Shown here in pieces: positions 10,387 through 21,209 of a stretch of 50,793 nt of DNA. A program made the translations under genes and the position numbers. Origin of the DNA: Gracilibacillus boraciitolerans JCM 21714 (GTDB lineage Bacteria > Bacillota > Bacilli > Bacillales > Amphibacillaceae); NCBI RefSeq assembly GCF_000521485.1, contig NZ_BAVS01000023.1, forward strand, positions 1 to 50,793. The letters are read 5' to 3'. How positions within the stretch are numbered: the stretch's first letter is position 1; each line of letters begins with the position of its first letter. The notes below the pieces were generated by a model, which saw nothing but the letters and a program-made list of their open reading frames with translations, was not told the DNA's origin and did not search any database.

Positions 10387-11252
10387 ATGAAAGCGATTAA
10401 AAAAAGGTTGATTCCTTATTTCCATTTTCCTTTGTGTATAAAGGCCGTAAGGAACCCCAAAACGAATTACCAACCCATATTCATGATTATCATGAGATTA
10501 TTTATGTTCATAAAGGTACTGGTACATTTTTTATTAATAATACGCTTTATGATATGAATAAAGGGGGGGATGTCTTTTTGGTCCCTAATGACACCATTCA
10601 TCACGCGGTACCTAATCAGGATGATTTAGTTACTTCATCTGTCATATTTTTTAGCCCTGCATTAATTCAAACCATACCGATTGATGAGAATTTTTCTTAT
10701 TTATTTATTGTTGAAAAGATTAAAAAGCACAAATACTATAAAATATCACTCTCAGTATCCAAACAAGAGACTTTTGAACAATTTCTGAATAATATAGAAA
10801 AGGAACTATCTGGAAATGAGGTAGGCTCCATTCATGCTGCCATTTTAATTACTCATCAAATATTGCTTTTTTTATCTCGTTTAAGTATAGAGCAAATAGA
10901 TAAAACATTTAGGGAGGAAAACCTTAACCACTTTTGGATGAATGAGATATTTGCATTTATTGAGCTTAACCTTCAGGGAAACATTTCTCTAAGCCTGTTA
11001 GCAGATAAAGCACACGTTAGTCCAGCTCATTTCAGCAGAGTCTTCAAAGAGGTAACCGGTATTGGTCTTACTGTGTATGTAAACAAAAAGAGAATATATA
11101 AGGCTAAAGAACTGTTGTGGACAACGGACTATCCTGTTGCTCATATCGCTGAACTAAGCGGCTTTGAAAGCACACCACATTTTTATCGAACGTTCAATAA
11201 ATTTATAGGAACGACTCCTTCATGTTATCGAAAAAATGTAAGGATCAAATAG
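10387..11252 (+). CDS. AraC-family regulator of the L-sugar/glycosidase operon, one frame break
   Basis: This is a cytoplasmic AraC regulator of about 287 residues. An N-terminal cupin carries the HIHDYHEI motif, and the C-terminal double helix-turn-helix has ISLSLLADKAHVSPAHFSRVF and IAELSGFESTPHFYRTF. Translation should begin at ATG 10387, after AAAAAGGTGATATTT. One T is missing near 10432, so a shorter frame from GTG 10434 is also open. G7 at 10563-10569 makes MNKGGDVF where relatives have KGDVF. It is divergent from the LgoD-like gene with 142 bases between them, the normal arrangement for a local activator that binds a sugar inducer. Confidence 0.85.
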
Positions 11253-11295
11253 ATTTTTTTCGCAACTGATAGAACTTAATCAATGTAAGTATTGA

Positions 11296-11496
11296 GTAGA
11301 GGATAACGATAACTCTGAATCTTATTTCCAAATCGGGAAGTTGTGCCATCCAACTGTTGTGGAAGAAGATTTACCCATTATCTTTAATATGTTTTGTACC
11401 ACTTGGGGGGGATTACCTTCTAAAAACCATTCGTCAAAAAAAGGTTCCGATTATCAAGTGATGATAATCAGAACCTTTTTTATTATTTTTGGCTAG
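11296..11496 (+). other. Non-coding stretch with a possible degenerate reading frame and terminator
   Basis: The 266 bases between the AraC gene and the TlpA gene hold no convincing gene. A short open frame (about 65 codons, with phrases such as VVEEDLPIIFNMFCTTWG) lacks a start codon and ribosome site and runs through a strong terminator. It also contains a G7 tract at 11405-11411. It could be the tail of a lost gene or chance. I cannot name a family. Confidence 0.2.
11436..11484. terminator. Bidirectional intrinsic terminator
   Basis: A long hairpin pairs AAAAAAGGTTC...GATTATCA with TGATAATC...GAACCTTTTTT around a small loop. A- and T-runs flank both sides, so it can end the AraC transcript rightward and the TlpA transcript leftward. 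Confidence 0.85.
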
Positions 11497-11518
11497 TTAT
11501 GTCCCAACCTCTCGATTA

Positions 11519-12042
11519 TTATTTAATTTTATTATATTCCATCATCATTTGCTCATAATTCAATGGTCCAAAAGCGTAAAATTGGATCACGCCATTCGCA
11601 TCAATCATGTAGGACGTGGGAATGGGGGGCGAATTTGATAACGATCCGCTACCATATTCTCCTGGTCTAAAGGAATCGTAAACGTTAGTCCAAACTCTTC
11701 CATAAAGGCACTTACATCCTGTGAATTGGTTTCTGTCGCGGTTAAATTAACAGCCAAAATCTGCATACCTGTATCATGATGGAACTGTTGCATATCTGGC
11801 ATCTCCGCTCGACATGGTGAACACCATGATGCCCAAAAGTTAAGCATAACTGGTTCGCCTCTATAATCTGACAACCTTATCGTTTCCCCTGCTAATGTTT
11901 GTAATTCAAAATCAGGGGCCATATTCCCAATATCCAGTCCTACACTCTCTGTTTCATTATCTTCATTATTATTTGTCAGAAAATCTATAATGGCCCATGC
12001 CATCATAGCGATCAGGACCAAACTGATTATCCATTTTTTCAA
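11519..12042 (-). CDS. TlpA/ResA-like membrane-anchored thioredoxin, one frame break
   Basis: This is an extracytoplasmic thiol-disulfide oxidoreductase of about 173 residues. The N-terminal membrane anchor (WIISLVLIAMMAWAIIDFL) precedes a thioredoxin fold with NFWASWCSPCRAEMP (CxxC active site) and, after correction, RPIPTSYMIDANGVI with the cis-proline. The better start is TTG at 12042, because GGAGGTG lies seven bases before it; the ATG at 12057 overlaps that ribosome site. The G6 run at 11624-11629 breaks the frame, and four Gs restore the C-terminus to a TAA at 11521-11519. Likely roles are cytochrome c maturation or envelope disulfide reduction. It shares only an intergenic region with the divergent YczE-like gene. 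Confidence 0.82.
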
Positions 12043-12185
12043 CGCTGACACCTCCATTAAACGCTTTTATTCTTCATAAAGCTATCAATCCAACTAAAAA
12101 TTCGATATAATTTAGATGATAAGCAGTCTTGTATTTAGCATGATGAAAGCTTGAAATATATATGTGTACAAAAGGAGACAACTTT

Positions 12186-12855
12186 ATGAAACATCTAACA
12201 GCAAGAAAAGTCATCATGATGCTGATCGGGAATCTGTTGATAGGTTTGGCTGTTTCACTACTTCGTGTCAGTATGCTTGGAACAGATCCTTTTACAACAA
12301 TCAACCTTGGATTAAGTGATTTTTTCAACTTATCATTTGGATTATATCAAGTGCTTTTTAATATAGTGTTGCTTGCGATCGTAGCTATTTTTTACAGAAG
12401 TTCCATTGGGATTGGCACCCTTGTTAACATGATTGGCATTGGTTTTATTTCAGACTTCCTTGTTTATGGTTATGGTTTATTTTTCGAAGATATGTCATCG
12501 ATGTTAGCTGTCCGAATTTTAATGATGGCGATGGCCGTTTTATTTGCAAGTATGGGGGGTTGCACTCTATATCACACCTAAACTGGGAATGGCGCCATAT
12601 GATTCGTTAGCATTTGTCATTGAGAGAGTTTCCAAACAAAAAATTCCTTTCCCGATTGCTCGGATAACGACAGATATATCATGTGTTGTGATTGGCTTTT
12701 CTTTTGGAGCGATTGTTGGGGTTGCCACCGTAATTTTCGCATTTTTCACAGGACCGTTAGTACAATTCTTTCGAACACGAGTGGCAGAGCCCTTGTTGAA
12801 AGAAAAAAATACACTACATGTTAAACCAGTACCAGCAAATAAAGTAAGACTATGA
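12186..12855 (+). CDS. YczE/YitT-like multi-pass membrane protein, one frame break
   Basis: A hydrophobic protein of about 222 residues with five to six membrane segments, for example VIMMLIGNLLIGLAVSLL and VLFNIVLLAIVAIFY. It carries the recurring motif LGTDPFTT near the N-terminus and LGMAPYDSLAF in the middle, typical of the YczE/YyaS group. The molecular function of this family is not established. The ribosome site AAAGGAGA supports the ATG at 12186 rather than the upstream in-frame ATG at 12162. The frame breaks at G6 12554-12559; with five Gs it reads FASMGVALYITPKLG. Confidence 0.75.
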
Positions 12856-12949
12856 TCAATGAGGGTATACAGACGTTTAACATCGTGATAAATGAGGAAA
12901 GTTTTCAATATTAAACATGCGAGAGCCCTTTTTGTATATAAAGGACTCC

Positions 12950-13905
12950 CTATTTAAACCAGCCTTTTACTTTAAACCAAAGAAACATGGTAACAGCAAT
13001 TAATCCCATCACGCCAAGGGTGATAAAATAGCCATATTCCCAGGTTAATTCAGGAATGTTCTCAAAATTCATTCCGTATATTCCGGCTATAAAAGTTAGT
13101 GGTGCAAAAATGGACGTAATAATGGTTAAGACTTTCATAACGTTATTGGTTTGATGAGAATTAAGAGACAGATAACTATCCCTGATATCAGCGGTTACTT
13201 CACGGTTTGACATCACCATTTCTGATAGTTTTAAAAGATGGTCATATATATCGGAAAAGTATTCTCTTCTCTCCCTAATCTCCTTTAAATGATGAGAGTT
13301 TAGCATTTTGTATAAGAGATCGCGCATTGGATTAACGATATGTCTTAAATTTAGCAGCATATGACGTGCATCAAACAATTCAATCATTAAATTGTTCATT
13401 GACTTGTTCTGTGTATTGTCCTCGATTTTGTCTAATTCATCTTCTATTTTATAAATAAGCGGAAAATAATTGTCAACAATCTTATCTAAAATTTCATAAA
13501 AAACATGATAGGTATCCCATTTCTCGACATTATTATCCGATCTTAACCTATCCCAAACCTGTTTAACTTCCTTCGAAGAATCACGATGAAAACTAACAAT
13601 GTAATTTTCACTCAAAAAGAAATTGATCTCATCTTTATAAATTTCTTTTTCTTCTTCCTAACGGAATGAGCGACATAAAAGGTATGATTTGCATAGTAAT
13701 CCAATTTAGGTCTTTGCAGGCTTTGGATACAATCCTCAATTGCAAGTGGATGAAAATCAAAAGTAGTGGATAAGTGTTTTATTTCCTCGTCTGTAGGCTC
13801 AGCAAAATCAACCCAAAACCATTTATATTGAGAAAAATCAGTATCTTTTACAAAAATATTATTTTCTATTTTACATTCTTCCGTGACACCAATAATTTGA
13901 ATCAT
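12950..13905 (-). CDS. corA: CorA-type divalent cation transporter, one frame break
   Basis: This is a Mg2+/Co2+/Ni2+ channel subunit of about 318 residues. A long cytoplasmic alpha/beta and coiled helical domain is followed by two C-terminal membrane helices. The signature YGMNF follows the first helix (FAPLTFIAGIYGMNF), and the second helix ends in a basic tail. The frame breaks near 13657, where one A is missing; restored, the region reads VRKEEKEIYKDEINFF. It is a single gene, transcribed leftward. Confidence 0.88.
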
Positions 13906-14149
13906 ATAGAATCTTCTCCCTTATTATCTTTGTTACATCTTATCGTACAGTTATTGAAGTATTCCCCCCTTTTTGATTAAAATTCACACCTGGTAAACTG
14001 ATATTACAAGCTTATATACAAATTATCAAATGAAAAAAGAAGAAACTCAAGAAACGGCATCTCTGCTGTTAATTAAACAAGCGAAGATGCCGTTTTTTTA
14101 TGCTAATTAATTTTGGATTATCTAGTTACTTACTTTTTTATCTAACTTA
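13906..14149. other. Intergenic region with corA promoter side and a terminator
   Basis: The stretch between corA and TnpB (13906-14297) contains a C6 run at 13964-13969, a terminator hairpin at 14052-14099 and, from about 14150, the left end of the insertion element. No gene is seen in it. Confidence 0.5.
14052..14099 (+). terminator. Intrinsic terminator-like hairpin
   Basis: AAACGGCATC pairs with GATGCCGTTT across a 24-base loop and is followed by T-rich sequence. No rightward gene precedes it, so it may terminate a short transcript starting near 14000 or be left from an earlier arrangement. Confidence 0.6.
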
Positions 14150-14204
14150 GGCGAGAAGACTCCTTCCTCAAAACGCGAAACGTTTAGGTGGGAGATGAAT
14201 CGCC
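14150..14204 (+). repeat. Left-end imperfect hairpin of the IS element
   Basis: Nested pairings are GGCGA with TCGCC (outer), CTCC with GGGAG (middle) and CCT-AAACG with CGTTT-AGG (inner). This is the subterminal palindrome expected at an IS200/IS605 left end, where TnpA recognises single-stranded DNA. Confidence 0.65.
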
Positions 14205-14297
14205 TTTTTTTTGAAAATTAGTCATATTATCTTTTGCACGAACTCTCGTTCGATAGTATAATAGAAGATAGATAAAAACGGAAGGAGTGAACAACCG

Positions 14298-15429
14298 ATG
14301 GCTGTTCAACACAAAGCATATCAATATCGTATTTTTCCGAATAAACAACAACAAACCTTCATGGCGCAGTCTTTCGGTTGTTCACGTTTCGTGTTCAATC
14401 ATTTTCTCGAAAAAATCAAAAATAGAGATGAAGAAAACCAAAAAACACTACAAGTGAATGCGTTTAAGAATGAACTAAAAAGCATGAAAACAGATTATGT
14501 TTGGTTGAAGTTAGTCGATAGCATCAGCTTGCAGGCAAGCATTGAGCATTTGAACGATGCAATGGTTCGTTTTTTCAAGAAGCAAAACAAATTCCCACAA
14601 TTCAAAAGTCGCAAACATCCGGTAAAAAGCTACACCACCAAGTCAGTGAATGGCAATATCAAAGTGACAGAAACACATATTAAGTTACCAAAAGTAGGAT
14701 GGATTCGATACGCTAACAGTCGCCCTATCCCGGATAGTGCGGTGATTAAACACGTAGTAGTACGTCAAAATGCAGCTGGTAAGTTTTTTGTATCTATTAA
14801 TGTAAAAGAAGAGGTTAAAAAAAGAGATAAAACCAACCAAACCATCGGTTTGGATATGGGGGTTAACTCATTTCGTTATTGATTCAAATGGCAACAAAAT
14901 CAACAACGAACGTTATTTTCAATCTTTAGAGAAAAAGTTGGCTAAAGCTCAACGTTCTCTTTCTCGAAAACAAAAGTTTTCGAATAATTGGCACAAACAA
15001 AAGAAAAAAATAGCTACTATTCATGAAAAAGTAGTGAATAAAAGAAAAGACTTTCAACATAAACTGTCTTCTGAACTAGTCCAACAGTATGATGTCATTG
15101 CCATCGAGGACTTATCTATTTCTGATATGTTGAAGGATAAATCATATAGCAAATCCATCCATGATGCTTCCTGGAGTGAATTCGCTACGATGTTAACTTA
15201 TAAATGTGATTGGTATGGCAAAGAACTTGTAAAAGTAGGCAAGCATTTCCCTTCTACGCAAATATGTTCTTCTTGTAAACAGAAGCATCCGATAATCAAG
15301 GATACTTCTATTCGAGTATGGACATGTCCGACTTGTCAAACTAATCACGATAGAGACATCAACGCAGCTGTTAATATTCTCGAAGAAGGTATGCACCTTT
15401 CAACCGTCGGTGCGACGGGGATAGCCTGA
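14298..15429 (+). CDS. tnpB: TnpB RNA-guided endonuclease, one frame break
   Basis: This TnpB of about 376 residues is the ancestor-type nuclease of Cas12. The RuvC residues are visible: Asp in GLDMG, Glu in IAIEDLSI and Asp in HDRDINAAVNI. The zinc ribbon CSSC...CPTC lies between the last two, and the usual basic N-terminus (YQYRIFPNKQQQ) is present. G5 at 14858-14862 breaks the frame; four Gs give GLDMGLTHFVIDSNG, the expected continuation. After correction all catalytic residues are present. TnpB cuts DNA guided by an RNA from the element's right end and helps retain the element at donor sites. Confidence 0.85.
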
Positions 15430-15505
15430 TAAACTTAGAACCGTTAGGTCTATGACCCAGGAATCCCCCCCTTCCTCAAAAAGCTTTAGCTTGTAGGTGG
15501 GGGTA
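15300..15505 (+). ncRNA. Predicted right-end guide RNA (omega RNA) region of TnpB
   Basis: In characterised TnpB systems the guide RNA comes from the 3' end of tnpB plus the right end, with the guide reading into flanking DNA. Here the right-end hairpin (15465-15503) pairs C-run/CCT/AAGC with GCTT/AGG/G-run. The guide would then read the flank from about 15505, inside the end of the alpha-galactosidase gene. Boundaries are inferred. Confidence 0.45.
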
Positions 15506-15507
15506 GT

Positions 15508-17743
15508 TCAAATCTTCTGTAGCACAAATAGTCGTGAATAAAAGTCTCCTGGTAGTTTATGTTCTCCCAATTCGCGGAATTGCTGATGATCAAGTGAAAT
15601 ACCAATCTCCATTAATTCATCTCCATTATATATTCCTTCATATCCTTCGATTCGATAGCTTGCCTCTTCATCCAGTCCCTCTAATACTAATCGTTTCAAG
15701 GGAGCATTTGGCCTACTTAAAACCTGGTAATCTGCAGCAATTGCTTTTGTTTTATCATCAGATACCATCATCCATGAAGTTCTGTTCTCATCCTTTTCAA
15801 AAGGACTATTCAAACGATAAAAGCTACCAAATTGTAAAAGCTCACGATGTTCTTTAAAAAATGTAATCTGGTCTCTCATCAATGCTTTTTCTTCATTAGG
15901 TAAAGTAGTAACATCTAATTCATAACCAAACGCCCCCCCAAAATAGGCAACCTCCGCTCGCGTTCTCATGCTCGGCGAACGGCCTACCTGATGGTTTGGC
16001 ACGGCAGAGACATGTGCTCCCATAGAACTAACCGGATAGACAAGAGAGGTGCCATATTGTATTTTTAATCGTTCGACTGCATCTGTATCATCACTGGTCC
16101 AGGTCTGTGGTGCATAATACAACATACCAGGGTCAAAACGCATACCGCCGCTTGCACAAGACTCAAATAATATATCAGGAAATTCGGTTGTCAATCGTTC
16201 ATACAAATTATATACCCCCCCTAATATATATCGATGTGTCACTTCCTGTTGTCTTTCTGCCGGTAATGCAGCAGATCCGACCTCTGTCATAAAACGATTC
16301 ATATCCCATTTCACATAAGAAATTGGGGGCATCATTTAGTATTTCTGACATCATCTCATATAAGGCATCCACCACTTCTTTTCTCGAAAAATCCAGTACA
16401 TACTGATTACGGCCATGTGATAGATTGCGATTTGGTACATGGATAATCCAATCTGGGTGTTTTTCATAGAGTTCACTCACTTTTGAAACCATTTCTGGCT
16501 CAAACCATAAACCAAAATCCATATCAAGTGCAGTTATTTTTTCCGCTAAACCTTTAATACCATTTGGCAGTTTTGTCTTATTGACAAACCAATCACCTAG
16601 GGATGTTGTATCATCATTACGCTTACCAAACCAGCCATCATCTAATACAAACAATTCCACGCCAAGCTCTTTTGATTGCTTTGCCATTTCGACGATTTTG
16701 TCTTCCGTAAAATCAAAGTACGTCCCTTCCCAGTTATTCGTTAAAACTGGACGGACCTGGTCACGCCATTTACCGCGCACAAGTCGCTTTTGATAAAGCT
16801 GGTGGAAATTATGACTCATTCCATTTAATCCCTGATTCGAATACGTCATGACCGCTTCTGGTGTTTGAAAGCTTTCACCTGTTTCTAATAACCAATTAAA
16901 ATCAAATGGATTGATTCCTAAACTTACACGTGAGACATCCAAATAATCAACTTCTACTTGTGCCAAAAAGTTTCCACTATAAACTAAGCTAAAACCAAAT
17001 ACCTCCCCCCCTTGAGATTCTGTTGTACTTGGCCGCTTTAAGGCAAGAAATGGACTCTGATGAGCTCCAGCTGTACCACGAGTCGAGGAAATACTCTGAA
17101 TCCCTGTTTCAAGTTTGCGCGTCTTCAGATGCCTTTCGCGGGCCCATGCACCTGACAATTGAACCATTTGATAATCTGCATCAAATAAATCAACACTAGT
17201 ACTCATGGATCGGGTTATATTTAATTTTTGGCTTCCTTTATTATCGAATCTTGCGCTTCTGGCAATTGCATCCATTTCTTCAAACACACTATATAAAAGT
17301 GTTAGTTCAACATTAATTACGGCGTCATATAATGTAATTTCAACTGTTTCTACCTGATCTCCAGCTTCAGCATATGTCGCAGGTAAACCAGCTAATTCAG
17401 GCTTTCCTTTATAGATTTTATGACTTTCATATTGAAAATCAGTAATTCTACTACCATTTTCTTGTAATAATTGAAAAGCTGGTTCACGAAAGTCAGTAGT
17501 CCCATAAGAAGGATACTCTTGTTTCGTTTGTTCTAAGGTAAAGCTCATATCTCCCTCTTTTATATATGGTGTATTAGGACGATTCCCTTTCACAAGCAAG
17601 TGCTGAAAGGAATCTTTATGTCTTACTTTTTTCCCATAATAGAGCTGTCCCAATTGTTCGTTTTCTAAAATTGTAAAAATATAGCTTGTTTGGTTTGTTT
17701 GCAGGTGAAATTCTCTTGTTTTTTCGTTAAATATAATTGCCAT
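15508..17743 (-). CDS. Alpha-galactosidase, glycoside hydrolase family 36, one frame break
   Basis: This is an intracellular alpha-galactosidase of about 744 residues that releases galactose from raffinose-type sugars. The N-terminal beta-sandwich leads into a barrel with LFVLDDGWFG, the nucleophile Asp in SYVKWDMNR and the acid/base Asp in TWTSDDTDA. The substrate-loop cysteine motif ESCASGG is present. The frame breaks at G5 16325-16329 (expected NDAPISYVKWD). C7 runs at 15933, 16215 and 17005 each add a Gly compared with the family (YFGGAFGY, ILGGVYNLY, SQGGEVFGF). It is the last gene of the transporter locus; galK at the far end of the window would be the next metabolic step. The stop codon adjoins the insertion element. 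Confidence 0.9.
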
Positions 17744-17868
17744 GAGTCATCCCTCTTTATTAAATGATTATGGAACGAGAATTTATTCAGAAAATGCACT
17801 AAGTAATAATATTATACATCCAAGAATTTAATTGCTCCCTTATATTACATCATAATTAAGTTAAATAT

Positions 17869-17880
17869 CGATTGCAATCG
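17869..17880. promoter_or_regulatory. 12-bp palindrome upstream of the alpha-galactosidase gene
   Basis: CGATTGCAATCG is a perfect palindrome in the 175-base gap between the AraC gene and GH36, about 125 bases before the GH36 start. It could be an operator for separate control of the galactosidase. No consensus for a named regulator is claimed. Confidence 0.3.
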
Positions 17881-17918
17881 TAAATAATAAGGAAATGAGT
17901 AATATATTGCCTCCTTCA

Positions 17919-18806
17919 CTAATCAATAAAAAGACGATCCACCGGCATAATTGACTTACTATGACGATAATGACTTGGGGTTTGGTTTAGTAAGTTTTTG
18001 AATACCTTACTGAAATAATTACTAGAACTATAACCTACAGAACGAGCAATTTCTTCAATTGTATAATCACTACGTTGCAATAGGTCTAAAGCGTGTTGCA
18101 TCCGTATTTTTGTTACATATTGAATGGGTGTTTCATTTAAGGTCTTAGCAAAAAGACGTGTAAAATGATATTTTGATAAACCCGCAACTTGGATAATATC
18201 ATCTAACGTTAGATCTTTTGCATAATTTTTTTCTATATATGTCATTGCCTTCGCTATGGCTACTGGCAAATTTTCCTCTGTTTGATGTTCATATTCTAAG
18301 TACTGAATAATTTCCATTAAAAAGGTGTACGCATAGGCAGATGCTTCATATCCATGATTAATCCCTATCGTTTCTACTTTCTCAAGTATTCGAAAAATAT
18401 GCTTAATAGGATTTGCATCATTCGTCAGGGAGAGAATTTGGCCAAATTTTTTAGTTAACTTATTAAAATGAGACAATGCTTCTTCTCCATATATCGTGAT
18501 AAACACAAATTCCCACTGGTCTGATTGTTTCGGTAAATAATAACAATGGTCGCTCGGAATCTTTACCATAAAGGCTTTACCTCTAGCCAGCGTGTGATTC
18601 TCTTCGCCAATTCGAATCGCACCCTGACCATTTAACGTATATTGAAAAACAATACGTCCTTCTTCACGTCTCTCTAAACCATTCCATTGATAGCTATGTT
18701 CAGTCTGTGATTCCCTACCAATCGAATGAAGACCAGCGATACGTTCCTGATAATCACCTTTGAAGCGAAAACCGTATGTTTTATGTCTAGAATATGGATT
18801 CAACAC
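17919..18806 (-). CDS. AraC-family regulator of alpha-galactoside use (MsmR/RafR-like)
   Basis: This is a 295-residue regulator with an N-terminal cupin (ERREEGRIVFQYTLNGQGAI) and a C-terminal double helix-turn-helix (LTLDDIIQVAGLSKYHFTRLF and IARSVGYSSSNYFSKVF). It starts at GTG 18806 or at the adjacent TTG, both close behind GAGGAG. It sits 17 bases after the sensor kinase and upstream of GH36. That suggests control of the galactosidase or transporter, alongside the two-component pair. The gene is unbroken. Confidence 0.85.
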   Translation of the reverse strand: MLNPYSRHKTYGFRFKGDYQERIAGLHSIGRESQTEHSYQWNGLERREEGRIVFQYTLNGQGAIRIGEENHTLARGKAFMVKIPSDHCYYLPKQSDQWEFVFITIYGEEALSHFNKLTKKFGQILSLTNDANPIKHIFRILEKVETIGINHGYEASAYAYTFLMEIIQYLEYEHQTEENLPVAIAKAMTYIEKNYAKDLTLDDIIQVAGLSKYHFTRLFAKTLNETPIQYVTKIRMQHALDLLQRSDYTIEEIARSVGYSSSNYFSKVFKNLLNQTPSHYRHSKSIMPVDRLFID

Positions 18807-18823
18807 AATTCTCCTCTACTATT

Positions 18824-20541
18824 CTAATCTAATATAATTGGGACTATTAGCGTTACAGTTGTACCTATATCCATTTCACTTTCCATCCTAAATTGCGCAT
18901 CTCCTTCAAAATAAGAATTCAGCATGGTTTTAACATAATTAAGCCCAATTCCTATTTGATTAGCATGATGGGATTCCTGATTTAAAATTTGATTAATTTC
19001 TTGTTGTGTTAAGCCTTGGCCATTGTCTTTAATACTAATCATTAAATATTTATCTTCGATTCGATCGATAACGACATTAATACATCCACCATCTTCCAGA
19101 CCATGATGAATTGAATTTTCAACAATAGGCTGCAATACAAACTTCGGAATTTTAGCTTCTAACCAAGATGATTCAATTCGAACATCTACATGGTATTGAA
19201 AATCATATCTGATTTCCTGTAATGTACAATACTGTTTTAAAGAATCTAATTCTTCCTCAATAGTGGATATATTACCTGAACGCTTTAAATTATAATATAA
19301 TAGTTATTTAAAGCAGAAACCATTTTATCAATTTCTTCTTGTTTATGAATAACGGCTAACCAATGAACCGTATCTAACGTGTTCATAAGAAAATGAGGGT
19401 TGATTTGATGAAGTAATTTTTCTATTTCTAAATCTGCTCGTTTTTTTTCTTTGATTTCTACTTCTGATATTAATTCTGTAATTTGTTGCTTCATAACTTG
19501 CAGTTGATTTAAAGAATGGTCAAACTCAGGAATATTAGTCTTTTCTGACTTAAAGGTCAAATTATTATTAGAGATTGCTTCAATTTCTGAATCAAACATT
19601 CTTACAGGTTTATAGACCATTTTCCAAACTAACAGTGCAATTAACAAACTACAAACACCAAAAACAATAGCTAAAAAGACCATTTGTTTAATCCACGTAT
19701 TTTTTTCCTGATCAAATTTTGCCTGAGGAATAAGAGAAACCATACTCCACCCTTTCGTATTGGTTGACTTAAACCAATAAAAGCCATTGGTGGATCCTTT
19801 AGAGGCAGTAGACGTAACTTTATAAAAGTTATGATCGACAGGATAAATGGAAGCAAGCTCACTAAATGCAATTCGTCCCTCTTCATCAAGGAGTAAATAA
19901 AAGGAATTATTCATTGATTGACTCATGTTTATAATATTTTTTGTAATACTGAAGCTGGATTCTAAATAAAGCGTGACATTTTTCTCATTAGGTAATTCAA
20001 CGTCACGTATAATCGAAATAACATATTGTGTATTGAGTGGGTTATTGCTAATATGAGGACCATAATAGGAAATGTCATTATACTCCCCGATAAATGGTAA
20101 TTCTTCTACCGTAAAATCCTCACGAATGAGCATATTACGATAGAGCTGTTCTCCGTTTTCGCCAATATAAACCGCCAAACCCGCCGCCGCATTCGTATAG
20201 GTTATATAATCCAGTTCTGTTTGAATTTCTTCGTTTAATGCAGTACCTTTACTTAGATCATCTGTTTCCAAATAACTATTTAAGTTCAATGCCGTATTAC
20301 TAGGATAAACGAACTGTTGGGAAATCTGGGCTAAATTATCCATTGTATGGGACAATGATAGTTCTGTTTGCTTCAATGTATTAATGGCACTACTTTCTAA
20401 TTTATTTTCTAAAATGGAGTATATTGCGTTATAAGATAATAACACGGAACTGATAAATGGTATAAATGCAGCAATCGAAAACAAATAAACAATTCGTTTT
20501 CGCAGTGACATCCCTCTGATAGTTTGCAACCATTTATTCAC
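18824..20541 (-). CDS. YesM/LytS-type sensor histidine kinase, one frame break
   Basis: This membrane kinase has about 572 residues. The first membrane helix is near residues 14-36, followed by an extracytoplasmic sensing domain, a second helix (MVFLAIVFGVCSLLIALLVW) and a HAMP region. The His-kinase domain has the phospho-accepting His in INPHFLMNTLD, and the ATPase domain has VENSIHHGLE and IKDNGQGL. One T is missing near 19303; restored, the join reads ALNNLLYYNLKRSG. It starts at GTG 20541 behind GGAGG, right after the YesL-like gene. The likely partner is the YesN-type regulator at 24627-26008. The signal is probably an alpha-galactoside or its binding protein. Confidence 0.88.
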
Positions 20542-20557
20542 TATAACAAACCTCCAT

Positions 20558-21192
20558 TTACCTCTCTATGACAAGCTCTTGTTTGCGTTTTAACATTACA
20601 AAAGCTTTGTGGGAACCATACATAAAAATATACACAGTAATACTGGCAAAAAAGAAAATGACAAAGCCACTATACATTAAGCCAAGTAGAACTCCTCCCC
20701 CATGCAAGCAACATTATTATAGCATAGTGAGGAAAACTTAATGAAAGATAAAAAGCATATTTATATACATCCCCCAAGTTTGACATTATAATGAGTATAG
20801 ACAGGCAAAAGAAAAATAATATATATGCTTATGATCAGAAATAAAAAACTAAAAATCATTACAAAAATAGAAGAATATTGCGACTGAGAAATGACCGCTA
20901 ATCTTAGCGCAAGTAAAACGGTTAAAAAGACAGGGGGGGCTGTAGACCACCCTAATATATTCGCATGTATAAAGCACTTTTTATACTCCGAAAGATATTC
21001 GCTGAAGATAGAGATAGACTTACCCTGAACCCACTGTCTGCTCACATGATAAGCCGCAACAGTTGCTGGAAAAGCTCCACATATAATCAATCCGATTAGT
21101 GTGAATATTACCCATAATATATTTAAAAAAGCAAAGCGCGCGATCCACAAAGTTATTTGATAGACCGCACCTGCTAATCCATGAAAGCCCAT
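20558..21192 (-). CDS. YesL-like DUF624 membrane protein, two frame breaks
   Basis: This hydrophobic protein of about 210 residues has roughly five membrane segments (for example FAFLNILWVIFTLIGLIICG). DUF624/YesL proteins regularly accompany family-1 sugar ABC transporters and YesMN regulators; their exact role is unknown. Two C5 runs (20697-20701 and 20771-20775) break the frame. With C4 at each, the protein reads KLGDVYKYAFYLSLSF and LLAWGGVLLGLMYSG and ends at 20558. G7 at 20933-20939 gives an extra Pro. Confidence 0.8.
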
Positions 21193-21209
21193 AATGAAAT
21201 CACCTCTTT

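Larger units (their letters stand above)
14150..15510 (+). mobile_element. IS200/IS605-family element with TnpB only (IS1341-type)
   Basis: The unit has a left subterminal hairpin, a TnpB gene and a right subterminal hairpin. No TnpA (Y1 transposase) is present, so it would depend on a TnpA in trans. Both end hairpins share the core TTCCTCAAAA...TAGGTGGG. Exact ends are uncertain. The right end appears to finish within a few bases of the alpha-galactosidase stop codon at 15510-15508. Confidence 0.75.

Noticed and set aside
12043-12057. ATG at 12057 as the start of the TlpA-like protein
   Set aside because: It lies on the ribosome site itself; TTG 12042 has correct spacing to GGAGGTG.
14858-14862. 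Programmed ribosomal frameshifting in TnpB and others
   Set aside because: No slippery A/T heptamer plus stimulatory structure was seen, and the same kind of break recurs in unrelated genes at G runs.
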